This document shows positions 21,329 to 30,879 of a stretch of 64,000 bases of DNA, one piece after another; the first letter of the stretch is position 1, and the number at the start of each line of letters is the position of its first letter. The DNA comes from Lepidodermella squamata. Lineage: Eukaryota; Gastrotricha. A model generated the notes under the pieces. That model had not been told where the DNA came from, made no database searches, and was given only the letters and a program-made list of their open reading frames with translations. Location of the stretch: positions 1,550,001 to 1,614,000 of the forward strand of contig JBLDXI010000007.1 of the NCBI GenBank assembly GCA_047495785.1. The letters run 5' to 3'. The translations under genes were made by a program, and so were the position numbers.

Positions 21329-22114
21329 TTGACATCTATTTTCTATGCAAATGTAAACGGACTGTGTGAAAGGCTAAAATTTCTATGGAGTTATCTAGAT
21401 GATCTGAACTTAGATCCTGATTTTCTCATCTTTGCGGAGACTTTTCTACGTTCACGTTCAAACATAAATCAAATTTCAAATAAAGGATATGTGATCTACA
21501 AACAAAATCGCGAAACTGAGTATAAAAAGAAAAGTGGCGCTGGCGGAGCGCTGCTGGCCGTGAAAAAGCATATACCCTCTTGCCTTCTCTCAGACTTTAG
21601 CGAAGACCTAGTTGAGGCCGTCGCAGCCGAATGTATCGGCGAATCTTGTAAATATGTTGTTGTTTCTGTTTATCGCTCGATGTACGCTTCAGACTTGGCA
21701 ACTAAACACCTCTTTGACTATCTTCTCGGTGTTGTAAATACTCACGAAACTGTAATAATTGTGGGAGATTTTAATTTCCCGAAATTTGATTACATCTTTT
21801 CTACGTTTTATACCAAACAAAGTTTCATCGATTTTAATGCTTTTCTAATCGAAAATAATCTTGTTCAAAATGTTGCAAAGATGAAATCTGACTCTTACGG
21901 TTCCGGTAAGTTAATAGTTTCCGCTTACCGCCACTACTCTAGGAGCGGCAATGGCAGTCTTCCTTTGCCAAGTGATAGCGGCAATGGCACTGCTCCGTAC
22001 GGTGGCAACGGTGCCGGAATCCCTCCACAAGGTGGGTGCAGTGAAGGCGGTTTTCCTTTCCCAAGCGGTGGCGGCAATGGCAGTCTTCCTTTCCCAAGCG
22101 GTGGGTCGAGTTAA
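21329..22114 (+). pseudogene. LINE ORF2 fragment fused to a Gly-rich repeat
   Basis: Residues 1-190 are an AP-endonuclease-like domain. From about 21905 the frame enters tandem units of the type GNGSLPFPSG (SGNGSLPLPS, GNGTAPYGG, GGNGSLPFPSGG). There is no reverse transcriptase. A GTAAGT donor-like site lies exactly at the junction (about 21906). The repeat is GC-richer than its surroundings and ends at 22114. It may be only a chance open frame through a minisatellite. Confidence 0.6.
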
Positions 22115-22610
22115 ATGGTCCGTTGTTGCAACCATAGCTGTCCGTTGTTTTATCCCCGTTTAGAATACTGTATGCCCATAAGGAATGGATAGAACAATAT
22201 TGTAATAGAAGAGGAGAAAGTAGGTTGACGGCATGAATTAATCTGAAGCCCATATGATAATATGAGCGCTAAATTTATTTAATGTTGTAATGTTAAAGCT
22301 TAAATAAATTAGGCTATATTGTCGACTGGTTAAGAACAGATTCTACAGATTCTACCCTGTTCTACACTTTAACAATGAGTGAACCTCCTGGATCTCTACT
22401 GGCGTTAAGCAGAAACGATTAACGCGACGGATCCCATTAGATGAGGCTTTTATTTTGAAGCGGAATTGTCAACTTTCAACTGACAGAAATTTAGTTGGCG
22501 GAATAGTTCGTAACTGATGTCGAACATGGTATGGCGGAAACTAGAGAGAACCAGACGAATTAACTACTTAAAGCACGAAATTCGTTAAAAAAATTACCAT
22601 GGTAGCGCCT

Positions 22611-22668
22611 CCGTTCAAGGCGCCAGATTTAGGCTCTAGTCTCTTCAGTTCGAACCACACCGCTGCCA
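22611..22668 (+). pseudogene. tRNA-Leu (TAG) pseudogene
   Basis: It matches the intact gene at 23303 in its ends and anticodon arm (AGATTTAGGCTCTAGTCTCT). It has lost much of the D arm and the variable arm with the 5' T stem. Confidence 0.75.
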
Positions 22669-22760
22669 ACATTATTTCATTCAAATTCTAGATATCTTCA
22701 AAAGCGATAACTTGATAGCTTCATGAACAAAAATATTCGTGTGATTCATTCACTCTTCAG

Positions 22761-22809
22761 ACGCTGGGCCCATAACCCAGAGGTCTGTAGATCGAAACTA
22801 CGCTCTGCA
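22761..22809 (+). pseudogene. Initiator tRNA-Met (CAT) 3' half
   Basis: GCTGGGCCCATAACCCAGAGG, followed by TAGATCGAAACTA and CTCTGC, is the 3' part of an initiator tRNA-Met, including the initiator-type GGG/CCC anticodon stem. The 5' half is replaced by unrelated sequence. Confidence 0.75.
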
Positions 22810-22923
22810 AAAAGTCAATTTTTTCTCTTGTTTTCTTCACCATAAGATGAATATGCTAAGCAAGCTGTTCTCGGTATTATTTTCAACTACCGATTGGCGT
22901 CGGTAACAGAAATCTATTCAACT

Positions 22924-23082
22924 AAACTTACCTGGCACTGGGATGAACCGAGCTCAGCAAGTCGGTCGCCCCAGGGCGAGGCGGGCCATTGCACTGCGGT
23001 CCGCTGACCCCTGCGCTCTGCCTCATCGGTGGAGTCGGGTGCAAAATATTTCACTTGGGTATCGGCGTTCGCGCCACACCCG
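22924..23082 (+). ncRNA. U1 snRNA-like gene (possibly variant or pseudogene)
   Basis: The 5' end AAACTTACCTG matches the U1 5'-splice-site recognition sequence apart from the second base. CCCAGGGCGAGGC, the U1A-loop sequence CCATTGCACT and GCTGACCCCTGCG follow at U1 spacing. The end has a terminal hairpin (CGGCG-TTCG-CGCC). It is 159 nt against about 164 for typical U1. Two weak points: stem-loop I lacks the clear GATCANGAAG loop bound by U1-70K, and the Sm-site region (AAAATATTTCAC) is a poor match. A divergent U1 or a recent pseudogene are both possible. Confidence 0.75.
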
Positions 23083-23302
23083 TAAAATTACGAAAAAAAT
23101 ACCGTATTTCTCGAAAATACGCCGCCCCTTCCTGAGTATTGAAACCATCCTTTAGACTATCCCGATGAAAATAATGGAATGATCGGTGGGGCGATCTTGG
23201 AATTTTATGACTTTGAATGACGGTTTCATTCGGAATTTTCAATTTTATTCTCAAGCGCAAGTTTTTACTCGTTGTTCGGGCTTTCCGACATCTTTCTATC
23301 AA

Positions 23303-23384
23303 GGTAGCGTGGCCGAGTGGTCTAAGGCGCTAGATTTAGGCTCTAGTCTCTTCGGAGGCGTGGGTTCGAACCCCACCGCTGCCA
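23303..23384 (+). tRNA. tRNA-Leu (TAG)
   Basis: Class II, 82 nt. Acceptor GGTAGCG/CGCTGCC, anticodon arm CTAGA-TTTAGGC-TCTAG, B box GGTTCGAACCC. Confidence 0.93.
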
Positions 23385-23545
23385 TCATTTTGCCATCGGC
23401 CAAGGCGAAACCGAAACTCAAACTAATTTCAGCAGGCAGTGGGCAAATATTTGAAGTCATTCGTGACTCGGGGTAATTAGCAATGAGGTTTCTTTATGTT
23501 ATAGCCAAGTATATTGAGCCAGCTGGTCATCTGGTATTTCAGCTA

Positions 23546-23627
23546 GTCGCTATGCCCGAGTGGTTAAGGGGTCTGACTAGAAATCAGATGCGGTCTCCGC
23601 GCGTAGGTTCAAATCCTACTGGCGACG
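23546..23627 (+). tRNA. tRNA-Ser (AGA)
   Basis: Class II, 82 nt. Acceptor GTCGCTA/TGGCGAC, anticodon arm TCTGA-CTAGAAA-TCAGA, variable arm GCGGTCTCCGC, discriminator G. Confidence 0.93.
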
Positions 23628-23701
23628 AACATTTTTGCAAACTGATTGGAAATCTGAGTTCTGCAACAGTTCCCTTCGATAATAGTTCTCACATTCATGA
23701 T

Positions 23702-23773
23702 GCGTCAGTGGTGTAACGGTCAGCATGGTTGCCTTCCAAGCAGCCGATCCGGGTTCGACTCCCGGCTGACGCA
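23702..23773 (+). tRNA. tRNA-Gly (TCC)
   Basis: Acceptor GCGTCAG/CTGACGC, anticodon loop CTTCCAA, T arm CCGGG-TTCGACT-CCCGG. 72 nt. Confidence 0.93.
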
Positions 23774-23860
23774 CACGTTTTTATAGCCCATATTCGAGAG
23801 TAGCAAGCTCATTACTATAGTACAGATTGAAGGTGATCTTGCCCGAACCGGTTTTCGAAG

Positions 23861-23932
23861 GGTTCCATGGTGTAGCGGTTAGCACTCTGGACTCTGAATC
23901 CAGCGACTCGAGTTCGATTCTCGATGGGACCT
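23861..23932 (+). tRNA. tRNA-Gln (CTG), second copy
   Basis: Differs from the copy at 17220 in one acceptor base (GGTTCCA, giving a G-T pair). About 40 bp of 5' flank is also similar (GATCTTGCCCGAACCGG against GACCTTGCCAGAACCAG), so a segment was duplicated. Confidence 0.92.
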
Positions 23933-25023
23933 TGATATGTTTTTTCAACCAAAATTCAACCCAACTGCTGGAAAACTTTTAATTATTAATTCCTTCTACG
24001 TTGTACCAATAGATCAATTTTATGCGGCCAAGTTATGCCGTTATCCCACCTTTCCCGGTCAGTTCACACGAGAATTAAACGATGTGTAGCCTCGGCTATG
24101 GCAGATTTCACCTGCCAAGACCAACTGTGTGAAAGGCAGATGGGGCTCCGAGCCGCTAAACGCTAACTCTTGACCTGATTTTGGATAAAAAGGCACTACA
24201 ACTTTTCCAGTAGGCAATAATAGAATGAAGTAAATTGGACGCTTCTTCTCTCAAGCGGAAAATTTTTCAGTGAACAAGATCAAATGCATCTGATTTTCTA
24301 TTTTTTTACGGCGATTATATCGATTTTGAAGCCGTAATAGTTCTGGCTGAGAGGCTAATAATTTCGCTCGCTTATTGTACTTCAAACCTGAATAATTCGA
24401 GAATATGCATCGAAGACTTTAATTCCCAGACATTGATCGCACTTGAAAGGTTTGAGGTTGTTCCCACTTATATTGTCTGATATTCTGTAATTTGTAAATT
24501 CCCGCTGTTAATCCGAAAACTGACCATGAGTGATTTTCGAAATCGGAACATGTTTTTATACCCTGGAATTCGATAATTTTCTCATTGTCGACTTATCCTC
24601 GAATAACGTTTTTAATCCTTTTTGTAATAAACATTTCATAGAATAGGTCGTGTGGATGCTATCGAATAATAAAAAACATTAGGTACAACTTCCACCATAA
24701 ATCGCAGCCTTGCTGTTTATGCTATAATAGGAAATGTATTGGCACTATTATAGAGTTCGCCGCTTCGCTCAACCGTGAAATTTGCAAGCTATACGATTCG
24801 GATGCAATTGATTCCGAAGCCGTATAGACTATACTTTTTCTTACCGAAGGAATTTAACTCTAATGATAACAGGGAATCAATATGAAACTTGCCATAGCAT
24901 TTTAATCCCCATATACGCTCATCGGGCTGGCAAAATAATCATTAATTAATTAAAGTGCCTCTTTCTTACATCTGATTTTTGAACCTATACACATTGCACG
25001 TTTTAAAGGCGGACACATTTTGA
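23933..25023. other. Intergenic region, nothing recognised
   Basis: 1.1 kb between the last tRNA and the GPCR gene. No coding frame, tRNA or clear repeat seen. The GPCR promoter should lie at its right end. Confidence 0.4.
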
Positions 25024-27353
25024 ATGGATCAATGCTTTGAGCTGGCCGCTAACGAGTCAGCGATAAATCAGTCTTGGTTCTGCCCAGCCGACTCGGACAG
25101 CGTGTGCGTTTTTTCTTACCTGCACCAGGTCAACCGGAGCTACCTTAATTGCGGCTATTTTGAAGCAATAATCCCTGCAATAAATTTGCTTCTATGCTAC
25201 CCATGCAATATTATGGCGATTCGAAATTTTAAGCTCAGAAAGGTCAGCTCTGAATTTCTTCTCTTAATCACGGCGCTGGTGATTTGTAACGTCACTTACG
25301 TGACAACAGGATTCATTTTAGCACTGCAAAGGTAGTAATAAAAATTATTTAAAATTAATTTAAAAAATTTAATTTTTTTTTCACAGAATTGATGCCTTAA
25401 TTTCAAGCAGCTTTCTGACTACCACCCTGCCATTGATTCTCGGCATGTCCTGTATGACGTTATCACTATACATTTTCGCTCTCATCAGCATTCAGCGGCA
25501 TATTTGCCTGAAAACTCTTCAAATTCATCATCAGCTATCATCGTCGGAGAAAACAAACAATCAGTTCTCGCTGCTACTCGGTGTTTTGATTTTTCTTTCA
25601 ATTTCTGTCACTTCGGCCTATGCTGCTCAACTCTTGGCCCTCGGAGCAATACAAAATATTGACATAGACGTGGATCCAAGGCTCGGTCCTGTTACTGTTT
25701 CCGTTGTATTTCCATCAAGGGAAGTTTTCAGCGGTCCCGTTCTAGGAATGTCCTTTGGCTTTGCGACATTCTTCATTCCTCTCATCATCATAATTGTCAA
25801 CTACAGGTAATTTGAAGTCGATTACCTGGAACCACAGTTTTTAAGGATTTTGATTGATCACCCAAAAATTAGGGTTTCGGCACTAAATTTGACACTACAG
25901 CACTAGATATCCCTAAAATCTCAATTTTCACGCGTATTTTGCGCTATGAGCTTAAATTCAGCTACAGAATCGATATCACTTCCAAGTAGCGAGTTTCCAA
26001 ATCAGTGATTTTTGATATATCAACTACTTGGAACAAAATCTTGGAATCTAGGAACACAAATCTATAATTTTTCTTCTCAGCCTGGGGAAAATCCCAAGTT
26101 CAGGGGGCATCCGTATCAGTATACAAAGGAAAAATTCAGCCCCAGCTAAAATTTAGTGCTGGAATCGCTATTTCAAGTGCTATTTAAATAATCGGTGGTA
26201 CGACCGTATAGCCCAAGACAAAATAGCCCCGACAATATAGCCCCGCAACGTTATATCCCAGGAAAAATAATTTGTTTACGCGACAATTTGGCCCCTGCCA
26301 AAAGAGCCAAAAATGCACGACAAAATAGCAAAATAGCACGAAAAATATCCAAATACAAAGTAGCCCGAATTCCTGTGTTTTATTTGACTGAAAATAAAGT
26401 CGGATTTAATTAATTTTGAAATCGGAAAGCTCAACAGTTTTTTTTACTGAAATGAACAAAGTCGCAACTTGACCATGTCCCTATATTAAACCAGCATTCT
26501 TTAATATCATGAACAGCCAGGTGTAGCTTATTTTTTGATACCTTACTACCTGTTTGCCGGTGCGATAGTCGAACCGTTTGCAGACAATATGGCCACACCG
26601 AAGCGCCCTTTGGTGACGCGCCGTCTCCTTACATATTCTAAATACATTCAAGTAGCCTACGCAATAAGAAATCATCAGGTGACTTAGCGATGTCATTTCA
26701 TTAGGCGCGACAACTTGTCGCGTGCTAAAATGTCGCAACAAGTATTCTATTTTGGGCTGAATCGTCGGGGATATTTTGTCCCCGACTTTTTTTCAATCGT
26801 CTTGAGATATGTATTTTGTCGCCAAAATCAAACATTTTTATTTGGGCTCATTTGTCTGGGGATATTTTGTCGTTGAAACTTCCAATTTCAGTCGGGCAAA
26901 AATGTAGACCTTCTTCAATTTCGATTCCATTAGATAATTATCGATAATTAACTGATTTTATTACCGTTAAACAGTTGTGTTTGGTGCGTTGTTCGAAGCA
27001 AACAGCCATCGCCATCGTCAGAAAATTCAGTGCGTAAAAAGGCTCGAAGACGCGAGCGATTTTTAGCAATTCTCATGAGCTGTTCCGTCATCGAATTCAT
27101 CATCTGCTTCCTGCCTATCCTAATCGTATTCGCCCAGGTGCAACAAGCTACTCAAACGCGAAATTATCGCATTCAATCGTTCGCAGTATCGGCATCTCAT
27201 TACCTACAGCAGTTTGACTCGGCTATAAACCCGTTTTGGACAAGTTTTGTGTTGGGACGGAAAAAGTTCCGGAGCCGGCAGTCTACAGCAAATAATTCTG
27301 AAATAAATAGCCAAAGTGACTCTCGAATCCAGCTTAATAGCCGGGAACATTAA
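25024..27353 (+). CDS. Rhodopsin-like (class A) orphan GPCR
   Basis: Exons are 25024-25331, 25387-25806 and 26975-27353, with consistent phases; 368 residues. The N-terminus has N-glycosylation sites and no signal peptide. Seven hydrophobic segments follow: TM1 about residues 47-68, TM2 79-103, TM3 110-140, TM4 160-183, TM5 213-238, TM6 275-300 and TM7 318-338. The end of TM3 reads SIQRH in place of (E/D)RY. TM7 reads SAINPFWTSF, a variant of NPxxY. A basic stretch (KKARRRERF) precedes TM6. I expect a plasma-membrane receptor for a peptide or small ligand and cannot name the subfamily. Intron 2 (25807-26974) holds an interspersed-repeat copy and foldback element E. Confidence 0.8.
25885..26040 (+). 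repeat. Interspersed repeat, copy 2
   Basis: Inside GPCR intron 2. It shares CAGCACTAGATATCCC, ATCGATATC and AATCAGTGATTTTT with the copies at 28255 and, inverted, at 1795. Confidence 0.55.
26196..26888. mobile_element. Foldback-like element E (GACAAAATAGCCCCG arrays)
   Basis: The left arm, 26200-26340, has about five variants of (C)GACAAAATAGCCCC or GACAATATAGCCCC. The right arm, about 26720-26880, has inverse forms (GTCGGGGATATTTTGTC, GGGGATATTTTGTC, AATGTCGC). It lies in GPCR intron 2. Exact ends and target duplication are not resolved. Confidence 0.62.
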
Positions 27354-27426
27354 AAAAAATACGCCAAATATTGATTATTTGAAATATTATTTTTCAAAGA
27401 AGAGATCATAAATTATAAAAAAAATG

Positions 27427-29209
27427 TTATTCTTCATGTTGTGGAAAAGAAAATTCGTTGAAATTGAGGTAATTGATCAAACAAACAGGCAACGGCAAGG
27501 TTTCAATCGCTTTCAGTCTCTTCTCAGGGCCTCGTGGTAGGGTGTCTAAAATCGCCTGGCGGCAGATTGCCTGAAGAGGCCTAGGGTATTTCAATCCAAG
27601 GTAAGTCGCAAGGTGTTTCAAAGGCAGCGCGTAATTGAAATCAACGTAATCCGAGTCCGAAATCAGGTCATTGTCAACTTGATTATTTTCCAGTAAATTT
27701 GCGAGATTTAACGAGCCGTAATTAGCTCGGCAGTTCGATTCGATTAAAATATCGGCAATCACGTTAGGCCGGCCGAAAATTGCGACACTTCGAAAGGTAT
27801 TCAGCCGAGCAATTGAGGCTAGATACGATGGATTCGCGAGTAGCTTTTCGTAATTTAGCCGAGCACCACTTCGTAATAAAGGTAGAATGGCGTGTTGAAA
27901 TATTGCTGCGATATCTCGATTGCATCCGTAGTTTTTAGCGGCTCGTATGAAGAGAGCACTCAGGGGTGTCTGCTGGGTTGTATCACAGTTACAAACAGGT
28001 TCGTAGGCACCTAAGAAAATAATGAAAAATTATGCAGTTTTTACTAATTTCTTTCAGCTTTTATTCGGTTTCTAGTTTTGGCAGAGCCAAAGTTTGAAAG
28101 GTCAAACAAAATATTTTCAATATTTTCGGGGATTTTATGATTAATTTTTAGAATTTCCAAACAACGTGCAACTAGGACAATAAAGCCTCAACATGACCTA
28201 GAAAACAATGCGTAATAAAATTATTTGGGAAAAGGTCAATATGCAGCTCAAACTCAATTAGGGATTCCAATTTTGAGGCTCCAGCACTGGATATCCCCAT
28301 AAACTGGCTTTTTGCGTTTCAAGTCTTGGTCCCAAAATTGGTTTTCTATTTGAGATTCAGCCTAAAAAGCCGATATCGATTCGGAGTATCGATTTTAAAA
28401 ATCAGTGATTTTCCCGATATCGGTAACTTTGAAAGCCATCACTGTTATTTTTTCTACATACCTAGGGGTCCCAGGTGCGTAGCTCAAATGAAATAATTCC
28501 CTGGGTTATGGAGTGCATCATCATCAAAATTAAACAAATTAAAAAAGTTGAAGTGGGGAGAAATTGAGATAATCTTGTTTTATGTTTTCAAAGAAAATTC
28601 AATTTTGTTACCTTGGAATCGATTGCTAGGAACAGCTTTGAGCAATAAATCGGCCGAAATCGGTGAGTTGACTGCCAAATGGTGGAGGTAGAATAACGGA
28701 TTCAAAATCTCACTTCCACTACCGCTGTAATGCTCCAACGGCGTGATTTCGCTAAAAACAGACGAACATTTCGTGCATGACTCATCCGAATTTTCGTCTT
28801 CACCCGCAATTTTCGGCAAAGGATCCGCTCCATGCAGTAACAAAGCGCGGATAATTTCGGCGACAGATAAGGCCATTAACGTAGGATCGCGTTCGTACAA
28901 CGAGAAAATCCGGCCGCATTTGACTGCGCTAATTAAAGGCACAACAGCGTTTCCATTGATTAATCTTGCGTTAGGATCAACGCCCAGTTCGAGGAGCAGC
29001 CGAACTGCTTTCTCGTTTGTCACATGAATTGCGAGGCAGAGTAATCCGAAAAATGTTGACGAGTATTTATTGGTAATTTCTTCGCGCGAGAAATGTTGTA
29101 GTAATTTTTCCAATTTCGAGTTATCACCCTCGAAAATCGCTCGTCTCAGCTCATTTTCTCGCGCTGCTTCGTCTCCAGATTTGTTAAAATCTCGGTAAGT
29201 TGGAGGCAT
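27427..29209 (-). CDS. Ankyrin-repeat and SOCS-box protein (ASB-like), paralogue 1
   Basis: Two exons, 29209-28612 and 28010-27427; 393 residues. The N-terminal half has ankyrin-type helices (ELRRAIFEGDNSKLEKLLQH, KAVRLLLELGVDPNARL, EIIRALLLHGADPLPK). The C-terminus is a SOCS box: BC-box PLQAICRQAIL, then a Cul5-box-like LPLPVCLINYL. Family knowledge: ASB proteins are substrate receptors of Elongin B/C-Cullin 5 ubiquitin ligases, with ankyrin repeats choosing the substrate. The product is probably cytosolic. It is related to the gene at 55425, which shares the layout and the end of the protein. The intron carries repeat copy 3. Confidence 0.82.
28255..28440 (+). repeat. Interspersed repeat, copy 3
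   Basis: In the intron of the ankyrin/SOCS gene. CAGCACTGGATATCCCC, GATATCGATTCGGAGTATCG and AATCAGTGATTTTCCCGATA match the copies at 25.9 kb and, inverted, at 1.8 kb. Confidence 0.6.
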
Positions 29210-30879
29210 ATCAAGAATTATCTAAAATAAAGAATTGGTAAATTAAGAATAAAAAAATGAAAACAGAATTCTTATAGTAAATTACAAAGCAGAGTACATT
29301 CATCATATATATTGACGATTTAGATTATTTTTAGAGCTAATCTGCCGTGAAAAGGTTGTCATGCCTATGTAGACAATGTTTCACACGTATTTTTTAAATT
29401 CCACGCTATAAAAAATTGGTCTCAATTACGCAAAAAATTTTGAATATTATTAAGAGCTCAAGCGTGGCTGTAATGATTGATGCTGAAAATGAATGAAAAG
29501 AATAAAATCGCAGCCGCTGTGCTCAGAATATGAAATCTATGGCAGGAAGTCAATATAGCGACGCGCTCTCAACTTGCTTATTATATTGTGCGCGTATATT
29601 TTTCAGCAAAAATCCATATCACTCAGCGAAAACTGAATTATTACTACAGCGGGTATTAAGCAAGTTCACACCGCCGGCTCAGGAGATTCCCGTTAATAAC
29701 CTCACGAAAAACTCGATAAAAAAATCATATAGTAGTAACGCGCGAAAAAATAATATTTTTAATACGGCTATTTCTAAGAACCAGTTATTCTAATGAAAAA
29801 AATAAATTACAATCAGGACACGTTTTGGCCTGAATAATATTCCTAACAGAATGCGTTTATAGCTATACCATATTGTATTGCCTGCCATAATTTTTTTGCT
29901 CGCGGCAAAATAAGGACGCGCACCATTCTATTGTATTGGCGAGGGTGAGATGTTTACCTCTTTCCATGGAAATAAGACCAGGGCGTGGTTTCTCCAGTGC
30001 ACCATATTGCCGGTATCCTCTAATAGCAATAAATGTTGTGCACCGTCCTGCTTTCTCGCGAGAGTTAGTGCCGCGGCCAAATCGATTGAAAACAACAGGT
30101 ACTATGTTGTTTACGCCAAACCGCCATGCTTTTAGTGCGGTTTTTGAAGATCCATTAGCAACTCGGGTGAGTAGAAGTAAAAACGGCAATTAACTCAATG
30201 ACCTATTACTCCTCCATATTCTGCCTTTATATTTCTGAAATGAATTGCGAATTGTTGGCAATGAAGCCAGCCGACAAGTGGTCCGATGTTCATGGAATGG
30301 CGATTAAAAATATTAAAAAAGAAAAGAAGCGAAAATTACAGGTGTCAACTTTAAAATTTAAAAATTTCAGTTATGTCTATATAGTATCATGGGCCCGATA
30401 ATTTCTTCCTATATTAGATTATATCAATCAATAATTTTCTAGATTGTTAGGAGAGTTAATACTGAAAGAATTATGTTTTTCTATTTTTTTGCAAATTTTG
30501 AAACTCGATTAAAAATCGACGGTAACTGCTAGATAGCGTTGCAAATAATTTCTTGGAATCGAGAGGATTTTTTTGAAATATATTTTGGAGATAATTTATT
30601 TTATTAGAAAATCGACGAATGGAAAATATGGAATTGTCTCATTGATGAACAATGAAGTGAACTTTGTTTACACCCCGAAGGCCTCTAATATCAAGAAAAT
30701 CTATGAATAACTCTGGTTATCAAATACCACTTTTGGGTCTATTGATTACAGGAGTAAACTGTCAATAGCGCTTGCAGCGTCCATTTACTCGCGATTTCAG
30801 CCATTCATCAAAGCTCTACACCAATGAGCTACTAGTAAAATTGAAAACACTCTCACATTTTCTATACGAAAATTCTACC
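29210..30879. other. Intergenic region with an unresolved small frame
   Basis: 1.7 kb between divergent genes. At 29936-30193 (plus) and 29863-30189 (minus) the sequence is GC-richer than its surroundings and open on both strands. The plus frame is followed by a GTGAGT donor, and a Lys-rich frame at 30241-30340 follows. This may be a small spliced gene, but I cannot identify it. Confidence 0.3.

Larger units (their letters stand above)
20140..22114 (+). mobile_element. LINE (CR1/Jockey-like) 5' fragment: ORF1 plus endonuclease, 3' part missing
   Basis: The fragment starts at a 35-bp tandem repeat, which may be its 5' UTR. It holds an ORF1 (20207-21289) and the beginning of an ORF2 (21329 on). 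ORF2 is an APE-type endonuclease (YANVNGL; FAETFL with the catalytic Glu; VIIVGDFNFP with catalytic Asp/Asn). It breaks off at about 21905, before the final SDH motif and the reverse transcriptase. The frame then runs on into a Gly-rich repeat until 22114. Loss of the 3' part is the reverse of normal 5' truncation, so recombination or a later insertion is likely. Confidence 0.8.

Noticed and set aside
17077-23716. Many open frames of 60-105 residues across the tRNA cluster
   Set aside because: They run through tRNA genes on either strand and are shadows of them.
29863-30193. Possible mitochondrial-type small protein (plus) or 108-residue frame (minus)
   Set aside because: Both strands open; the plus frame has a donor site, but I found no convincing next exon or family. 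Kept only as a note in the intergenic entry.
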